Assembly (NCBI RefSeq): GCF_024170005.1
Contig: NZ_JALJXJ010000002.1
Location: 434,001 to 498,000 of the forward strand
From: Azospirillum lipoferum
GTDB lineage: Bacteria; Pseudomonadota; Alphaproteobacteria; Azospirillales; Azospirillaceae
Reading direction: 5' to 3'
DNA length: 64,000 nt
How positions within the stretch are numbered: the stretch's first letter is position 1; the number at the start of each line of letters is the position of its first letter. The position numbers and the translations under genes are program-made. Positions 37,189-45,909 of this stretch are shown here, in pieces. The notes under the pieces were generated by a model, which was not told where the DNA came from, ran no database searches, and saw only the letters and a program-made list of their open reading frames with translations.

Positions 37189-38079
37189 TCAACGCTTCAC
37201 CACAAGAGTGGTCCATTCCCCGACCGGGATACGCGCCACCAGACGCAGGCCCTGGTTGCGGTGGGCCTGGATGACGTGGCGTTCCTGCCGGTTCAGCAGG
37301 CCGGCCAGCACGGCATAGCCACCCTTCTTCAAATGGCGGCGCAGCTGCGGCGCCATGCGCGACAGCGGACGGGCCAGGATGTTGGCGGTGATCAGCGTGT
37401 AGGGCTTGTGCCGCCCGACGATCGGGGTGTGGTAGCCGTCGCCGCCCTGGGCGCGGATCATGGTCTTCTGTCCGTTCAGCGCCGCGTTGATGCGGGTGAC
37501 CCTCACGGCCTCCGGATCGATGTCGACGGCGGTCACCGGCACGCGCCAGCGCTTGGCCACCGCCAGCGCCAGGATGCCCGAGCCGCAGCCCATGTCGAGC
37601 GCGCCGCGCCGGCCGCCGCGCGGCAGCTTCAGGTGGCGCGACAGCCGGTCGAGCGCCTGGAGGCAGCCGTTGGTCGAGCCATGCTCGCCGGTGCCGAAGG
37701 CGGTGGCGGCATCGACCAGCAGCGGGATGCTGCCGGCCGGCACGATCCCCTCATGATGGGAACCATGGACGAAGAAGCGCCCGGCGCGAATCGGCGGGAA
37801 GCCCTGGTAGCTGTGCGACACCCAGTCGATCGGCGGCAGATTCTCGATCGCCAGCCGCGGCTCCTCGATCCCCAGCGCCTTGGCCAGCACGGCGACGCGG
37901 GATTGCAGACGCGCCTCGTCCGGGGCGCCGTACAGGGTCGCCTCCACCAGCCAGTTGCCGCCTTCCTCCAGTTCGAAGGTCGACACCGCATCGGCATGGT
38001 CGCCCACCGCCTCGGCAAAGGCGGGCGCATGGGCTTCGGGAACGACCAGCGCGATGCGCCAGAGCGGGGTTTGCGACAT
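37189..38079 (-). CDS. prmA: ribosomal protein L11 methyltransferase
   Basis: SAM-dependent trimethylation of L11. The 296-residue product shows DAATAFGTGEHGSTNGCLQAL, the SAM loop ALDMGCGSGILALA, TAVDIDPEAV and the active-site NILARPL. The N-terminal substrate domain is shorter and more diverged than in gamma-proteobacteria, as usual in alphas. ATG 38079 (MSQTPLWRIAL) avoids a 33-residue basic extension that lacks similarity. Confidence 0.92.
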   Translation of the reverse strand: MSQTPLWRIALVVPEAHAPAFAEAVGDHADAVSTFELEEGGNWLVEATLYGAPDEARLQSRVAVLAKALGIEEPRLAIENLPPIDWVSHSYQGFPPIRAGRFFVHGSHHEGIVPAGSIPLLVDAATAFGTGEHGSTNGCLQALDRLSRHLKLPRGGRRGALDMGCGSGILALAVAKRWRVPVTAVDIDPEAVRVTRINAALNGQKTMIRAQGGDGYHTPIVGRHKPYTLITANILARPLSRMAPQLRRHLKKGGYAVLAGLLNRQERHVIQAHRNQGLRLVARIPVGEWTTLVVKR

Positions 38080-38197
38080 GACAGGGGCTTTCCGACGACG
38101 ACGCGAGAACAGAAGCGGCGTTTTTAGCATCAAGCCGGAAAGAGACCAAGGATTCCGGGTGCGGATTCCGGAAGCCACTCCATTCCGATGAAAACCC

Positions 38198-39394
38198 TTA
38201 CCGGCCTGCCAAGCGATCGGCGATGTCGTGCATGCCCTGGGCGCGCAGAACCGACTGGCGATGGCGCAGCAGCCGGTGTTCCAGCGCCCGTTCCATCGCC
38301 GCCCCGCCCAGCGTGGCGCCGTCGGCCCCCTTCAGCCGGTCGGCCATGTCGCGGGTCAGCACCCCTTCCACCTTGGCATCGCGGCGGTCGAGCGGCTGTT
38401 CGCCGTCAATGCTCTGGCGCAGCCGCTCCAGCAGGACCGCCCGGCTCTGCGGCGCCCGGCCCTCGAAGGCGAGACGGCAGACCCGGCGCAGCGGGGCGCC
38501 CATCGGTGCCAGCGCCGGGTCGGGATCGCGGTCGAACAGGGCGTCGGCCAGCGCGCAGAGGCCGGCATGCAGGCTGGGCTGCGCGCCCAGCAGCTCCTTC
38601 ACCATGTCGGCGGACCCCATGATGTCGGCGACCACCCCGTCCAGCAGGGACAGGTGCCGCGGTTCGGCATCCTCGCCCATCATCGCCAGCAGCAGATCCA
38701 GCTTCCCGACCAGCGGCCCGCCGGCCTCCAGATGCCGGGACAGCAGGACGAGGAACAGCTGGTCATGGCCTGCCGTCCCGACCGCCTCGTCGATGGCACG
38801 GCTGGTGCCCGGCAAATCGGTCGAGTCGAAACGCGGCAGCCGGCGCCGCTCGGCCAGCGCGTCGCGGGCGGCTCCGCTGACCGCCTCCACCAGCTGGCGC
38901 AGTTCGCGGGCGCGGGCGGCATGGGAGACGCCATGGACATCGGCGTGATGGCGGGCGACGGCATGGATGGCGGCGCCCAGCAGTGCACCCTGCTCCTCCA
39001 GCCGGCGGAACAGCGGCCAGGAATGCAGCAGCTCGGTCGGGGTGATGCGCTGGGCATCCAGATAGGGACGCAGCAGCCGGCCGATCACCACCCGGCTTTC
39101 GAAGCCGCGGAGGTCGTCGGGCGTGCGGCAGAGGGGTGCCCCCTCCGCCGTGCCGCCCAGGGTCAGGCCCTTGCGCTGGGGCTGGGGAATGGTCTTGTGC
39201 AGGATCACGGTTTCCAGCGACAGGCCGGCGACGGTGCGGAACTTCACCACCTTCGCCTCGTCGACGCCGAACGCCGCCAGTTGCGAGCGGGCGGCCGACA
39301 GCGCCGACTCCTGGTCGGTGTAGGCCCCCTCGATGCGCCAACGGCCCTCGCGGCGGCTCTGCACCTCGTAACTGACGCTACCCGTTCCGAACAC
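38198..39394 (-). CDS. conserved protein of unknown function
   Basis: I do not recognise this 398-residue protein. The start (FGTGSVSYEVQSRREGRWRI, then AYTDQESALSAARSQLAAFG) looks like a small alpha/beta domain ending near residue 50; the rest is predicted all-helical and Leu/Ala/Arg-rich, without membrane segments or known catalytic motifs. The GTG at 39394 has GGAGG at correct spacing and removes a 25-residue upstream extension. It sits between pcrA/uvrD upstream and prmA downstream on the same strand. A cytoplasmic role is all that can be proposed. Confidence 0.6.
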   Translation of the reverse strand: MFGTGSVSYEVQSRREGRWRIEGAYTDQESALSAARSQLAAFGVDEAKVVKFRTVAGLSLETVILHKTIPQPQRKGLTLGGTAEGAPLCRTPDDLRGFESRVVIGRLLRPYLDAQRITPTELLHSWPLFRRLEEQGALLGAAIHAVARHHADVHGVSHAARARELRQLVEAVSGAARDALAERRRLPRFDSTDLPGTSRAIDEAVGTAGHDQLFLVLLSRHLEAGGPLVGKLDLLLAMMGEDAEPRHLSLLDGVVADIMGSADMVKELLGAQPSLHAGLCALADALFDRDPDPALAPMGAPLRRVCRLAFEGRAPQSRAVLLERLRQSIDGEQPLDRRDAKVEGVLTRDMADRLKGADGATLGGAAMERALEHRLLRHRQSVLRAQGMHDIADRLAGR

Positions 39395-39511
39395 GCTGGT
39401 GGCCTCCGGCTCCCTTGTCCTGCCGCAATCTTGGGCGGCAAAGGCCGTGTCGGCTGTGACGGCCGTCACAGTGCGGCAACCCGTTCGGTACGGATCGGAT
39501 CGGGCGCCGGA

Positions 39512-39566
39512 TCAGCCCGCCTTGTCGGCGGGCATGTCCTGGCTCAGCCCGCCTTGTCGGCGGGCA
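39512..39566 (-). repeat. tandem 23-bp duplication at the 3' end of pcrA/uvrD
   Basis: Two identical 23-base copies (39512-39534 and 39544-39566) lie 32 bases apart. Each is a hairpin with arms GCCCGCC and GGCGGGC and loop TTGTC. The upstream copy (in gene direction) encodes the last residues PADKAG and the stop of the helicase; the second follows it. They may be a duplicated terminator stem, as neither has a T-run. Confidence 0.75.
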
Positions 39567-41886
39567 CCACGAAGCTGTCCATCACCTTCTTGCTGCCGGA
39601 ATGGTCGAAGTCGATCTCCAGCTTGTCCTCCGACACGCCGGCAACGGTGCCGTAGCCGAACTTCTGGTGGAAGACCCGTGCGCCCTTGGCGAAGGGCGCA
39701 TCGGGCCGTGGCCGCGGCGCCACCGCATAGGCACTCTGGTCCAGCGTGATGGTCTTGGGCGCCGGCGCCTGCCGGGTGGAGCCGCGGAACTGGAAGCCGC
39801 CTGCCCCGCCATATCCCCCTGCCCCGCCGCCAAAATTTCCCCGGCCGCCGCTGCCGGCGAACAGGCCGTTGGCGGCCTCCGCCTCGACATTGTCCTGCGG
39901 GATCTCCTCGACGAAGCGGGAGGGCACAGCACTGACCCAGTTGCCGTAGAGCCTGCGGTTGGCGGCATGGCTGACATAGGCGCGACGGCGGGCGCGGGTC
40001 AGCCCGACATAGGCCAGCCGCCGCTCCTCCTCCAGCCCGGCGATGCCGGTCTCGTCCAGCGCGCGCTGGTTGGGGAACACGCCCTCCTCCCAGCCCGGCA
40101 GGAAGACATGGTCGAACTCCAGCCCCTTGGCGCCGTGCAGGGTCATCACCGTCACCTGCTCGATCCCGGCGGCCTCGGCATTCTCCATCACCAGCGCCAC
40201 ATGCTCCAGGAAGCCCGGCAGGTTCTCGAACTCCGCCATGGCGGTGATCAGTTCCTTCAGGTTCTCCAGCCGGCCGGGGGCCTCGGGCGTCTTGTCCTCC
40301 TGCCACATGCGGGTGTAGCCGGATTCGTCCAGGATGGTGCGGGCAAGCTCGGTGTGCGGCACCGTCGCCATCAGCGTCCGCCAGCGGAAGAAGTCCTGCA
40401 ACAGCCCGCGCAGGGTGGCGCGCAGCTTCGGCTTCAGCTCGTCCGTTTCGGTCAGCACCCAGCCGGCCTCGGTCAGCGACAGCCCTCGCGCACGGGCGGC
40501 GGTGTAGAGGCTCTGCATCGCCGCCGGGCCGACGCCGCGCTTGGGCAGATTGACGACGCGTTCGAAGGCGAGGTCGTCGTCGCCGGAATTGACCACACGG
40601 AAATAGGCCAGCGCATCGCGGATTTCCTGCCGCTCGTAGAAGCGCGGACCGCCCAGCACCTTGTAGGGCAGGCCGAGCGTGATGAAGCGTTCTTCGAACT
40701 CGCGGGTCTGGAAACCGGCGCGGACCAGCACGGCGATCTGCGCCAGGGAAGTACCCTTGCGCTGGAGCGTCTCGATCTCCTCGCCGACCCAGCGCGCCTC
40801 CTCCTCGCCGTCCCACACCGCCTTGACCTTGACCGGCTCGCCGCCGTCCGCCTCGGTCCACAGCGTCTTGCCGAGCCGCCCCTGGTTGTTGGCGATCAGT
40901 CCGCTGGCGGCGGCCAGGATATGGCCGGTGGAACGGTAGTTCTGCTCCAGCTTGATGATGGTGGCGCCGGGGAAATCGGTCTCGAAGCGTAGGATGTTAC
41001 CGATCTCCGCACCGCGCCAGGCGTAAATCGACTGGTCCTCGTCACCGACGCAGCAGATGTTCTTGTGCGCCTGGGACAGGATACGCAGCCACAGATACTG
41101 TGCGACGTTCGTATCCTGATATTCGTCGACCAGAACATACTTGAACTTGCGGTGATACTCCGCCAGCACGTCCGGATTGTTCTGGAAGATGGCGAGGTTG
41201 TGCAGCAGCAGGTCGCCGAAGTCGCAGGCGTTCAGGGTGCGCAGGCGTTCCTGATAGGCGCGGTAGATCGCCACCACCCGGCCGCCGGCCACCTCGCCGC
41301 CGTCGGCGTCGCCCAGCCGATCGGGGGTCAGGCCGCGGTCCTTCCAGCGTTCGATGGCGCCCAGCACCTGACGGGCCGGCCACTTCTTGGAATCGATGTT
41401 CTCGGCTTCCAGCAGCTGCTTGATCAGCCGGACCTGATCGTCGGTGTCGAGGATGGTGAAGTTCGACTTCAGCCCGACCAGCTCGGCGTGGCGGCGCAGG
41501 ATGCGGGCGGCCAGCGCATGGAAGGTGCCGAGCCACCAGCCCTCCGGCTCGATCCCCACCAGATGGGCGACGCGCTCGCGCATCTCGCGGGCAGCCTTGT
41601 TGGTGAAGGTCACCGCCAGGATCTGGAAAGCGGCGGCACGGCGCGTCATCAGCAGATGGGCCAGCCGGGTGGTCAGCACCCGCGTCTTGCCGGTGCCGGC
41701 GCCGGCCAGCACCAGGACCGGTCCGTCCAGAGCCTCCACCGCCGCCCGCTGGGTCGGGTTGAGCCCGTCCAGATAGGCGAAGCGCTGCGCCGCAGCGGGA
41801 TATCCGGCCGCCGGAAATCCCGAAGCGGGACCGGCTGCGGCAGGAGCGGCGTGGCTCAACGGATCATCATCATAAGAGTCTGACAT
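39544..41886 (-). CDS. UvrD/PcrA-type DNA helicase
   Basis: A 780-residue superfamily 1A 3'-5' helicase. Q motif LNPTQRAAVEAL, Walker A AGAGTGKTRV (61-70), motif II VDEYQDTN, motif III GDEDQSIYAWRGA, motif IV LEQNYRST, motif V TLHGAKGLEFDHVFLPG and motif VI VGLTRARRRAYVSHA are all present. The C-terminal segment has a Gly-rich linker (about 665-700) and a Tudor-like end (GARVFHQKFGYGTVAGVSEDKLEIDF), which in PcrA/UvrD binds RNA polymerase. ATG 41886 fits homologues. Naming as pcrA or uvrD is arbitrary in this group. Confidence 0.93.
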   Translation of the reverse strand: MSDSYDDDPLSHAAPAAAGPASGFPAAGYPAAAQRFAYLDGLNPTQRAAVEALDGPVLVLAGAGTGKTRVLTTRLAHLLMTRRAAAFQILAVTFTNKAAREMRERVAHLVGIEPEGWWLGTFHALAARILRRHAELVGLKSNFTILDTDDQVRLIKQLLEAENIDSKKWPARQVLGAIERWKDRGLTPDRLGDADGGEVAGGRVVAIYRAYQERLRTLNACDFGDLLLHNLAIFQNNPDVLAEYHRKFKYVLVDEYQDTNVAQYLWLRILSQAHKNICCVGDEDQSIYAWRGAEIGNILRFETDFPGATIIKLEQNYRSTGHILAAASGLIANNQGRLGKTLWTEADGGEPVKVKAVWDGEEEARWVGEEIETLQRKGTSLAQIAVLVRAGFQTREFEERFITLGLPYKVLGGPRFYERQEIRDALAYFRVVNSGDDDLAFERVVNLPKRGVGPAAMQSLYTAARARGLSLTEAGWVLTETDELKPKLRATLRGLLQDFFRWRTLMATVPHTELARTILDESGYTRMWQEDKTPEAPGRLENLKELITAMAEFENLPGFLEHVALVMENAEAAGIEQVTVMTLHGAKGLEFDHVFLPGWEEGVFPNQRALDETGIAGLEEERRLAYVGLTRARRRAYVSHAANRRLYGNWVSAVPSRFVEEIPQDNVEAEAANGLFAGSGGRGNFGGGAGGYGGAGGFQFRGSTRQAPAPKTITLDQSAYAVAPRPRPDAPFAKGARVFHQKFGYGTVAGVSEDKLEIDFDHSGSKKVMDSFVVPADKAG

Positions 41887-42467
41887 GGCGTCCCGGCCTG
41901 GGGATGGACGAAAAGATCGGCTCAAGCACATCGATGCTGTCTTGCGGCTGGAACGTATACAGCACAGAGCGCCCCGGCACGACCCCCGTCAAAGACCGCA
42001 TATCCCGGTAGGAAGCCGGGGATGGCACGGCCACGCTTATGCCGAAAGGCGAGTTTACAGGATATAGGACTCCAACCATTGGGCGATGGCGCAGTCCTTC
42101 CCAGCCAACGACGTTCGCCGGGAAAGTCGCCCGATACTGTAGTTCAGTGTCATGACGAAGTCACAGCCGCACCGTTAACGATTTCCCCTTTTCTGTCACA
42201 GGCTGTTATTCCAACTGACCAGACCAAGCCATCTTATGTCCTCATCTTGTCTTATGCAGGCTTACGGCATATGCCCATTGCTCGACGCGAAATTTACCTA
42301 AGCGAAATTTTGCGCGGCGCAAATCGGGGGTATCTATGGATCACAACGAGGCACCCCCGAACCCTGAGGGGGAACGGACCGGACGCGGGAGCGGAAGGTC
42401 GGGGATGCCTCCGAAGCGCCACCCGGCGCCACTTTGATCGGAACGGAACAAAAGGCGGGCTGAGACC
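41887..42467. other. 580-base intergenic region upstream of a LuxR-type regulator
   Basis: Divergent from pcrA/uvrD on the left and leading into a response regulator on the right. From about 42160 to 42330 it is AT-rich for this genome and contains a direct repeat at 42287-42310. A CCCCCGAACCCTGAGGGGG hairpin lies near 42353-42372. Open frames crossing it look spurious. Promoters for both genes are expected here; no RNA gene could be identified. Confidence 0.45.
42287..42310 (+). promoter_or_regulatory. direct repeat GCGAAATTT x2
   Basis: GCGAAATTT occurs at 42287-42295 and 42302-42310, 15 bases apart, about 160 bases upstream of the response regulator start. Such a tandem site in an AT-rich patch suggests a regulator binding site; the regulator is unknown. 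Confidence 0.35.
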
Positions 42468-43148
42468 ATGGATGCCATCAACGTTTTCCTCATCGATGCC
42501 AACAAGCTTTTCCGTGAGGGCATGAAGCGTCTGTTCGAAGGCACCTCCTTCAACGTCGTCGGCGAGGCCGGCACCCTGCGCGAGGGCCTGTCGACGCTCG
42601 GCACCGGCAAGAACCCGGACCTCATCCTCATCGACCTGCCGAGCGGTGCCGACGAGGAGGTCGATGCGATGCGCAGCCTGCGCGAGAATCATCCGTCGAT
42701 CCGGATCGTCATTCTGACCAACGATCTGGAAACCCGCCGCCTGTCGGCCGCGCTCGGCGCCGGTGCCGGCGGCTATCTGCTGAAGGACATCGCCTGCGAG
42801 GCGCTGATGCAGTCGCTGAAGCTGGTGATGATGGGCGAGAAGGTGTTCCCGACCCATCTGGCCGAGCTGCTGGTCAGCGGCCGCACCGAGGACATGGGCG
42901 CCGAGCTGCCGACCCGCCGCAAGGGCCTGTCGCAGCGCGAGGTGCAGATCCTGCGCTGCCTGCTGAACGGCAACAGCAACAAGATGATCGCCAACCACCT
43001 GAACATCACGGAAGCCACCGTGAAGGTTCACCTGAAGAGCCTGCTGCGCAAGATCAACGCTTCCAACCGCACCCAGGCCGCCATCTGGGCGCTGAACAAC
43101 GGCATCGGCGATCAGGCCGCCGAAACCGGCGTCGCCGCCACCGTCTGA
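42468..43148 (+). CDS. LuxR/NarL-type response regulator with atypical receiver
   Basis: A 226-residue protein: receiver (1-120) plus LuxR helix-turn-helix (about 148-212, LSQREVQILRCLLNGNSNKMIANHLNITEATVKVH, partial). The first acidic position pair is D-A (FLIDANKLF) instead of D-D, and the phospho-site loop reads LILIDLPSG, lacking the M-P-G after Asp; the Lys (LLKD) is kept. Phosphorylation may be altered or dispensable. It is followed by a second, more canonical regulator of the same type, with no sensor kinase gene adjacent. Confidence 0.88.
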   Translation: MDAINVFLIDANKLFREGMKRLFEGTSFNVVGEAGTLREGLSTLGTGKNPDLILIDLPSGADEEVDAMRSLRENHPSIRIVILTNDLETRRLSAALGAGAGGYLLKDIACEALMQSLKLVMMGEKVFPTHLAELLVSGRTEDMGAELPTRRKGLSQREVQILRCLLNGNSNKMIANHLNITEATVKVHLKSLLRKINASNRTQAAIWALNNGIGDQAAETGVAATV

Positions 43149-43204
43149 TCCGTACCCGATCCAGCATACCGCTCTGCCGAAAGGCCCCGCCCGCCTTCCG
43201 TTCC

Positions 43205-43238
43205 GGCCGTCCGCCCCCTCCATCCGGGGCAGGCGGCC
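43205..43238 (+). terminator. hairpin between the two LuxR-type regulators
   Basis: Arms 43205-43217 and 43226-43238 pair over 13 positions with one G-T and one mismatch. Together with the 297-base gap this suggests that the second regulator has its own promoter. The T-rich TTGCCTTTTG follows only about 20 bases later. Confidence 0.4.
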
Positions 43239-43445
43239 GGCGGAGCGGCGCGTTGCCTTTTGCAGTGCTTTTCAGCTTCCAGCCCCAGTCCCGCAAGCCG
43301 GCGGCGGACAATGAGCACAGGCATAGAGGAAGCGGTCTAAGACCAAAAGCGAACTACAGGGCGGGAAGGGCGGTGCCTATGTGAACTGCGGGCCGATGAC
43401 GCCATCCCGGTGTAAGATCGCCGCAACCTTCTGGAAATGCCTGCG

Positions 43446-44123
43446 ATGAACGTGCTGATCGCCGACGATCACCTGCTGTTCCGAGACGGTCTGCGCCGGC
43501 TGCTGGCGCAATTCGACGCCGACATGACGTTCTTCGAGGCCAGCACCTATGACGAGGTGCGGGCACTGTGCGACGGCACCAGACCCTTCGACCTGATCCT
43601 GCTCGATCTCGGAATGCCGGGCTGGACCGGCTTCTCGGCGCTCGGCGACATCCATGCCAGCCTGCCGAAGGCGCTCCTGGTGGTGGTGTCGGGGTCGGAA
43701 AAGCGCTCCGACCTGCTGGCGGCCCTGGAGAACGGCGCCGCCGGCTACATCCCGAAATCCTCCAGCGCCAAGGTGCTGCTGGGAGCCTTGCAGCTTGTGC
43801 TCGCCGGCGGCATCTACCTGCCCGAACAGGCCATCCGCGGCGCCGACCGTGTCGATCAGATGCATGGTGGCCAGGGGGGCGGCTATGGCGGGCACGGCTC
43901 CGTCGACACGACGGACGACGGCGCGGGGCTGAGCAACGGCGACCAGCTGACGCCCCGTCAGCGCGACGTGCTGGCCCGGCTGCGCGACGGTAAATCCAAC
44001 AAGCAGATCGCCCATGAACTGGGGCTGACGGAAGGCACCGTGAAGGTCCACGTCACCGCCATCCTGCGCCATCTGGGCGTCCGCAACCGCACCCAGGCCG
44101 CCTTGACCGCACAGAGTTTGTGA
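43446..44123 (+). CDS. LuxR/NarL-type response regulator
   Basis: A 225-residue regulator with an intact receiver: IADDHLLFRDG, phospho-Asp in LILLDLGMPGWTG, Ser in VVVSGSEK and Lys in YIPKSS. A Gly/His-rich linker (about 138-158, QMHGGQGGGYGGHG) leads to the LuxR domain (LTPRQRDVLARLRDGKSNKQIA and EGTVKVHVTAIL). The start is at 43446 (MNVLIADD); an ATG nine bases earlier is an alternative. Its DNA-binding helix and C-terminal NRTQAA match the upstream regulator, so the two may be paralogues. The cognate kinase is not adjacent. Confidence 0.88.
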   Translation: MNVLIADDHLLFRDGLRRLLAQFDADMTFFEASTYDEVRALCDGTRPFDLILLDLGMPGWTGFSALGDIHASLPKALLVVVSGSEKRSDLLAALENGAAGYIPKSSSAKVLLGALQLVLAGGIYLPEQAIRGADRVDQMHGGQGGGYGGHGSVDTTDDGAGLSNGDQLTPRQRDVLARLRDGKSNKQIAHELGLTEGTVKVHVTAILRHLGVRNRTQAALTAQSL

Positions 44124-44150
44124 CGCTCAATAACATGCCGTAGAAGTCGC

Positions 44151-44852
44151 CTACCGCTGCGCCCGCTCCACGGCGGAGACCAACGCTAGCAGGGCGCCAC
44201 GCAGTTCGGCGGCATGGGTCCGCGGCCGGATGGCGGCGGCGTCGGGAACCGCGACCACCGTCAGTGTCCGGCATCCCGTCAGTCCGCTTTCGAGGCGCGT
44301 GAACAGGCCGGCCGGGTCGCTGCCCTGCATCAGGGTCACCGGTACCCGTACCGCCGGCAGTTCTGTCTCGAGATCCCCCAATTCGCCGAACAGCGCCGCC
44401 GGCAGAGGCCGGCCGAAACAGGCGGCCAGCGCGTTCCAGCGCCGGCGCATCGGTGATTCCGCACCGACATCGTCGACGATCATCACCCCGCCGACCTGCT
44501 CCGGGAAATCCAGCGCCGCGGCGATGGCGAGCGGCGCCGTCACCGCGCCCGCGACCAGAACCGGCCGGCGCCCGCCACGGTCGACCAGCAGCGGGGAGAG
44601 CATCGTCGCCCCCGCGGCGGCCGGAACGGTCAGCCATTCCTGGCCCGCCGGCACATGATCCAGCAGGCGCCACCACGCCCCCTTGCCGGGATGAAGGAAG
44701 ATCACCCGCCGACCGGACGGGTCGCCGGCACGGTCGGCCGTGCGATCGCCTGCCCAGGTCCCAACCCCGTCCGCGGTCAGACCGTTCACCGGACAGCGGG
44801 CGGTGTCTGCCCGTCCGGCACGGACGGTGGAAGGCTGGGTGTGAAAGAACAC
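44151..44852 (-). CDS. alpha/beta-hydrolase-like protein lacking the nucleophile
   Basis: A 233-residue protein that follows the alpha/beta-hydrolase plan: RRVIFLHPGKGAWWR (HG oxyanion-type strand), PVLVAGAVTAPLAIAAALDFPEQVGGVMIVDDVG (nucleophile elbow and following strand), and VPVTLMQGSDPAGLF (acid-residue strand). At the elbow the usual G-H-S-x-G is G-A-V-T-A, so the catalytic Ser is missing. It is either a non-enzymatic binding protein or decaying. A GTG at 44852 with GGGGA upstream is the likely start. It converges with the LuxR-type regulator, 27 bases apart. Confidence 0.55.
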   Translation of the reverse strand: MFFHTQPSTVRAGRADTARCPVNGLTADGVGTWAGDRTADRAGDPSGRRVIFLHPGKGAWWRLLDHVPAGQEWLTVPAAAGATMLSPLLVDRGGRRPVLVAGAVTAPLAIAAALDFPEQVGGVMIVDDVGAESPMRRRWNALAACFGRPLPAALFGELGDLETELPAVRVPVTLMQGSDPAGLFTRLESGLTGCRTLTVVAVPDAAAIRPRTHAAELRGALLALVSAVERAQR

Positions 44853-45081
44853 GGTCGGGTCCCCGATGGTGGCGCTCCGCGATGGGACAGTCCCGTCGCC
44901 GAACCCAACCGTAACGAAGCCGAACCGAAGTCGTCCCGTTCGATAAATCGGGCAGAACCCTTAAAACGGCCTAAAACCCCACCCCGCCCGCAAAAGGTTT
45001 CAGCCGCCTTCGAAACACGACAAAAGCAAAGCAAATTCCATGACTTGCCAGCTTGCCCGGAAAGAGCGGCCGGGTAGCCGG

Positions 45082-45630
45082 TCAATGCAGCGTCACCTCC
45101 TCGCCTTCGGGGTCTGGTGCCACCGCCAGGGGACGGCGCAGCTCGCCGGCCAGGCTGCGCCATTCCGGCGCTCCACCCAGCTGTTGCAGCAACTGTGCGG
45201 TGAAGGCGAAGACGGCGGTTTCCAACGGCCCGTTGTCTTCCGCGTGGGCGTTGACGGTCAGGCAGGATTCCGCGGCACTCTCGAAGATGGCGGCGGCGGC
45301 GCTGGCGCCCGGTCCGGGGGCCGGCAGCGGGATGGCCTGGGGTTTCTCCCCGCTGACGCGCAGGCGCGACAGGTTGTCGGCCAGCAGGCGGGTGCGGATG
45401 GCGTTGTCGACCGCGGCGGCCATGGTGTAGCCGGCCTCTTCCTCGACGGTGGCGCGCAGGATGCGCAGGCCGGCGATCAGCCCGCGGACCACATCCCCGT
45501 TGCCGCCGCGTTTGGCCGCGGCCGCGACGGCGGTGCCGAGGATGGCGGCGACCACCGGCGAGAGCGATTCGCCTTCGCCCGGCATGTTCGGCGCATCGGC
45601 GCCGGAGTCGGTGTTCAAAGCCTCGTTCAT
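45082..45630 (-). CDS. protein of unknown function
   Basis: I do not recognise this 182-residue protein. It begins with an acidic, flexible N-terminus (MNEALNTDSGADAPN), then has an Ala/Gly-rich helix (VVAAILGTAVAAAAKRGG) and a helical region LIAGLRILRATVEEEAGYTMAAAVDNAIRTRLL (partial), and ends with a short charged tail. No signal peptide or strong membrane segment. GGAGG stands four bases before the ATG at 45630. It lies downstream of no obvious partner; the region 44853-45081 ahead of the next gene holds nothing recognisable. Confidence 0.55.
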   Translation of the reverse strand: MNEALNTDSGADAPNMPGEGESLSPVVAAILGTAVAAAAKRGGNGDVVRGLIAGLRILRATVEEEAGYTMAAAVDNAIRTRLLADNLSRLRVSGEKPQAIPLPAPGPGASAAAAIFESAAESCLTVNAHAEDNGPLETAVFAFTAQLLQQLGGAPEWRSLAGELRRPLAVAPDPEGEEVTLH

Positions 45631-45909
45631 GCGGCCTCCGATCCGTGTGATCCGGAAGGCGGCCCGCCGGCGATGCTGCCGACGAAGGGCCCGTCCGGAT
45701 GCGTCGTCATGATGCCTGTTTCGGATCTGTGGAGCGGACGGATCCGGTTCAAGGCATGGATGGCATGACGCTTCCCCTCTTTCGCGCCGCCGGACGGGGT
45801 GCCCCGTCCTCGCGGCTCTTCCTCGTGGTTTTTGCAATCTCTCCGGCCCACCTCTAGGCGCGGCCTGAGACCGTCCCCACATCTGCGGCGAAAGGGAGGG
45901 TTTCGTGTC

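Noticed and set aside
41885-42525. Short plus-strand frames in the region upstream of the LuxR-type regulator
   Set aside because: Low coding character, no ribosome binding sites, and overlap with the regulator start.
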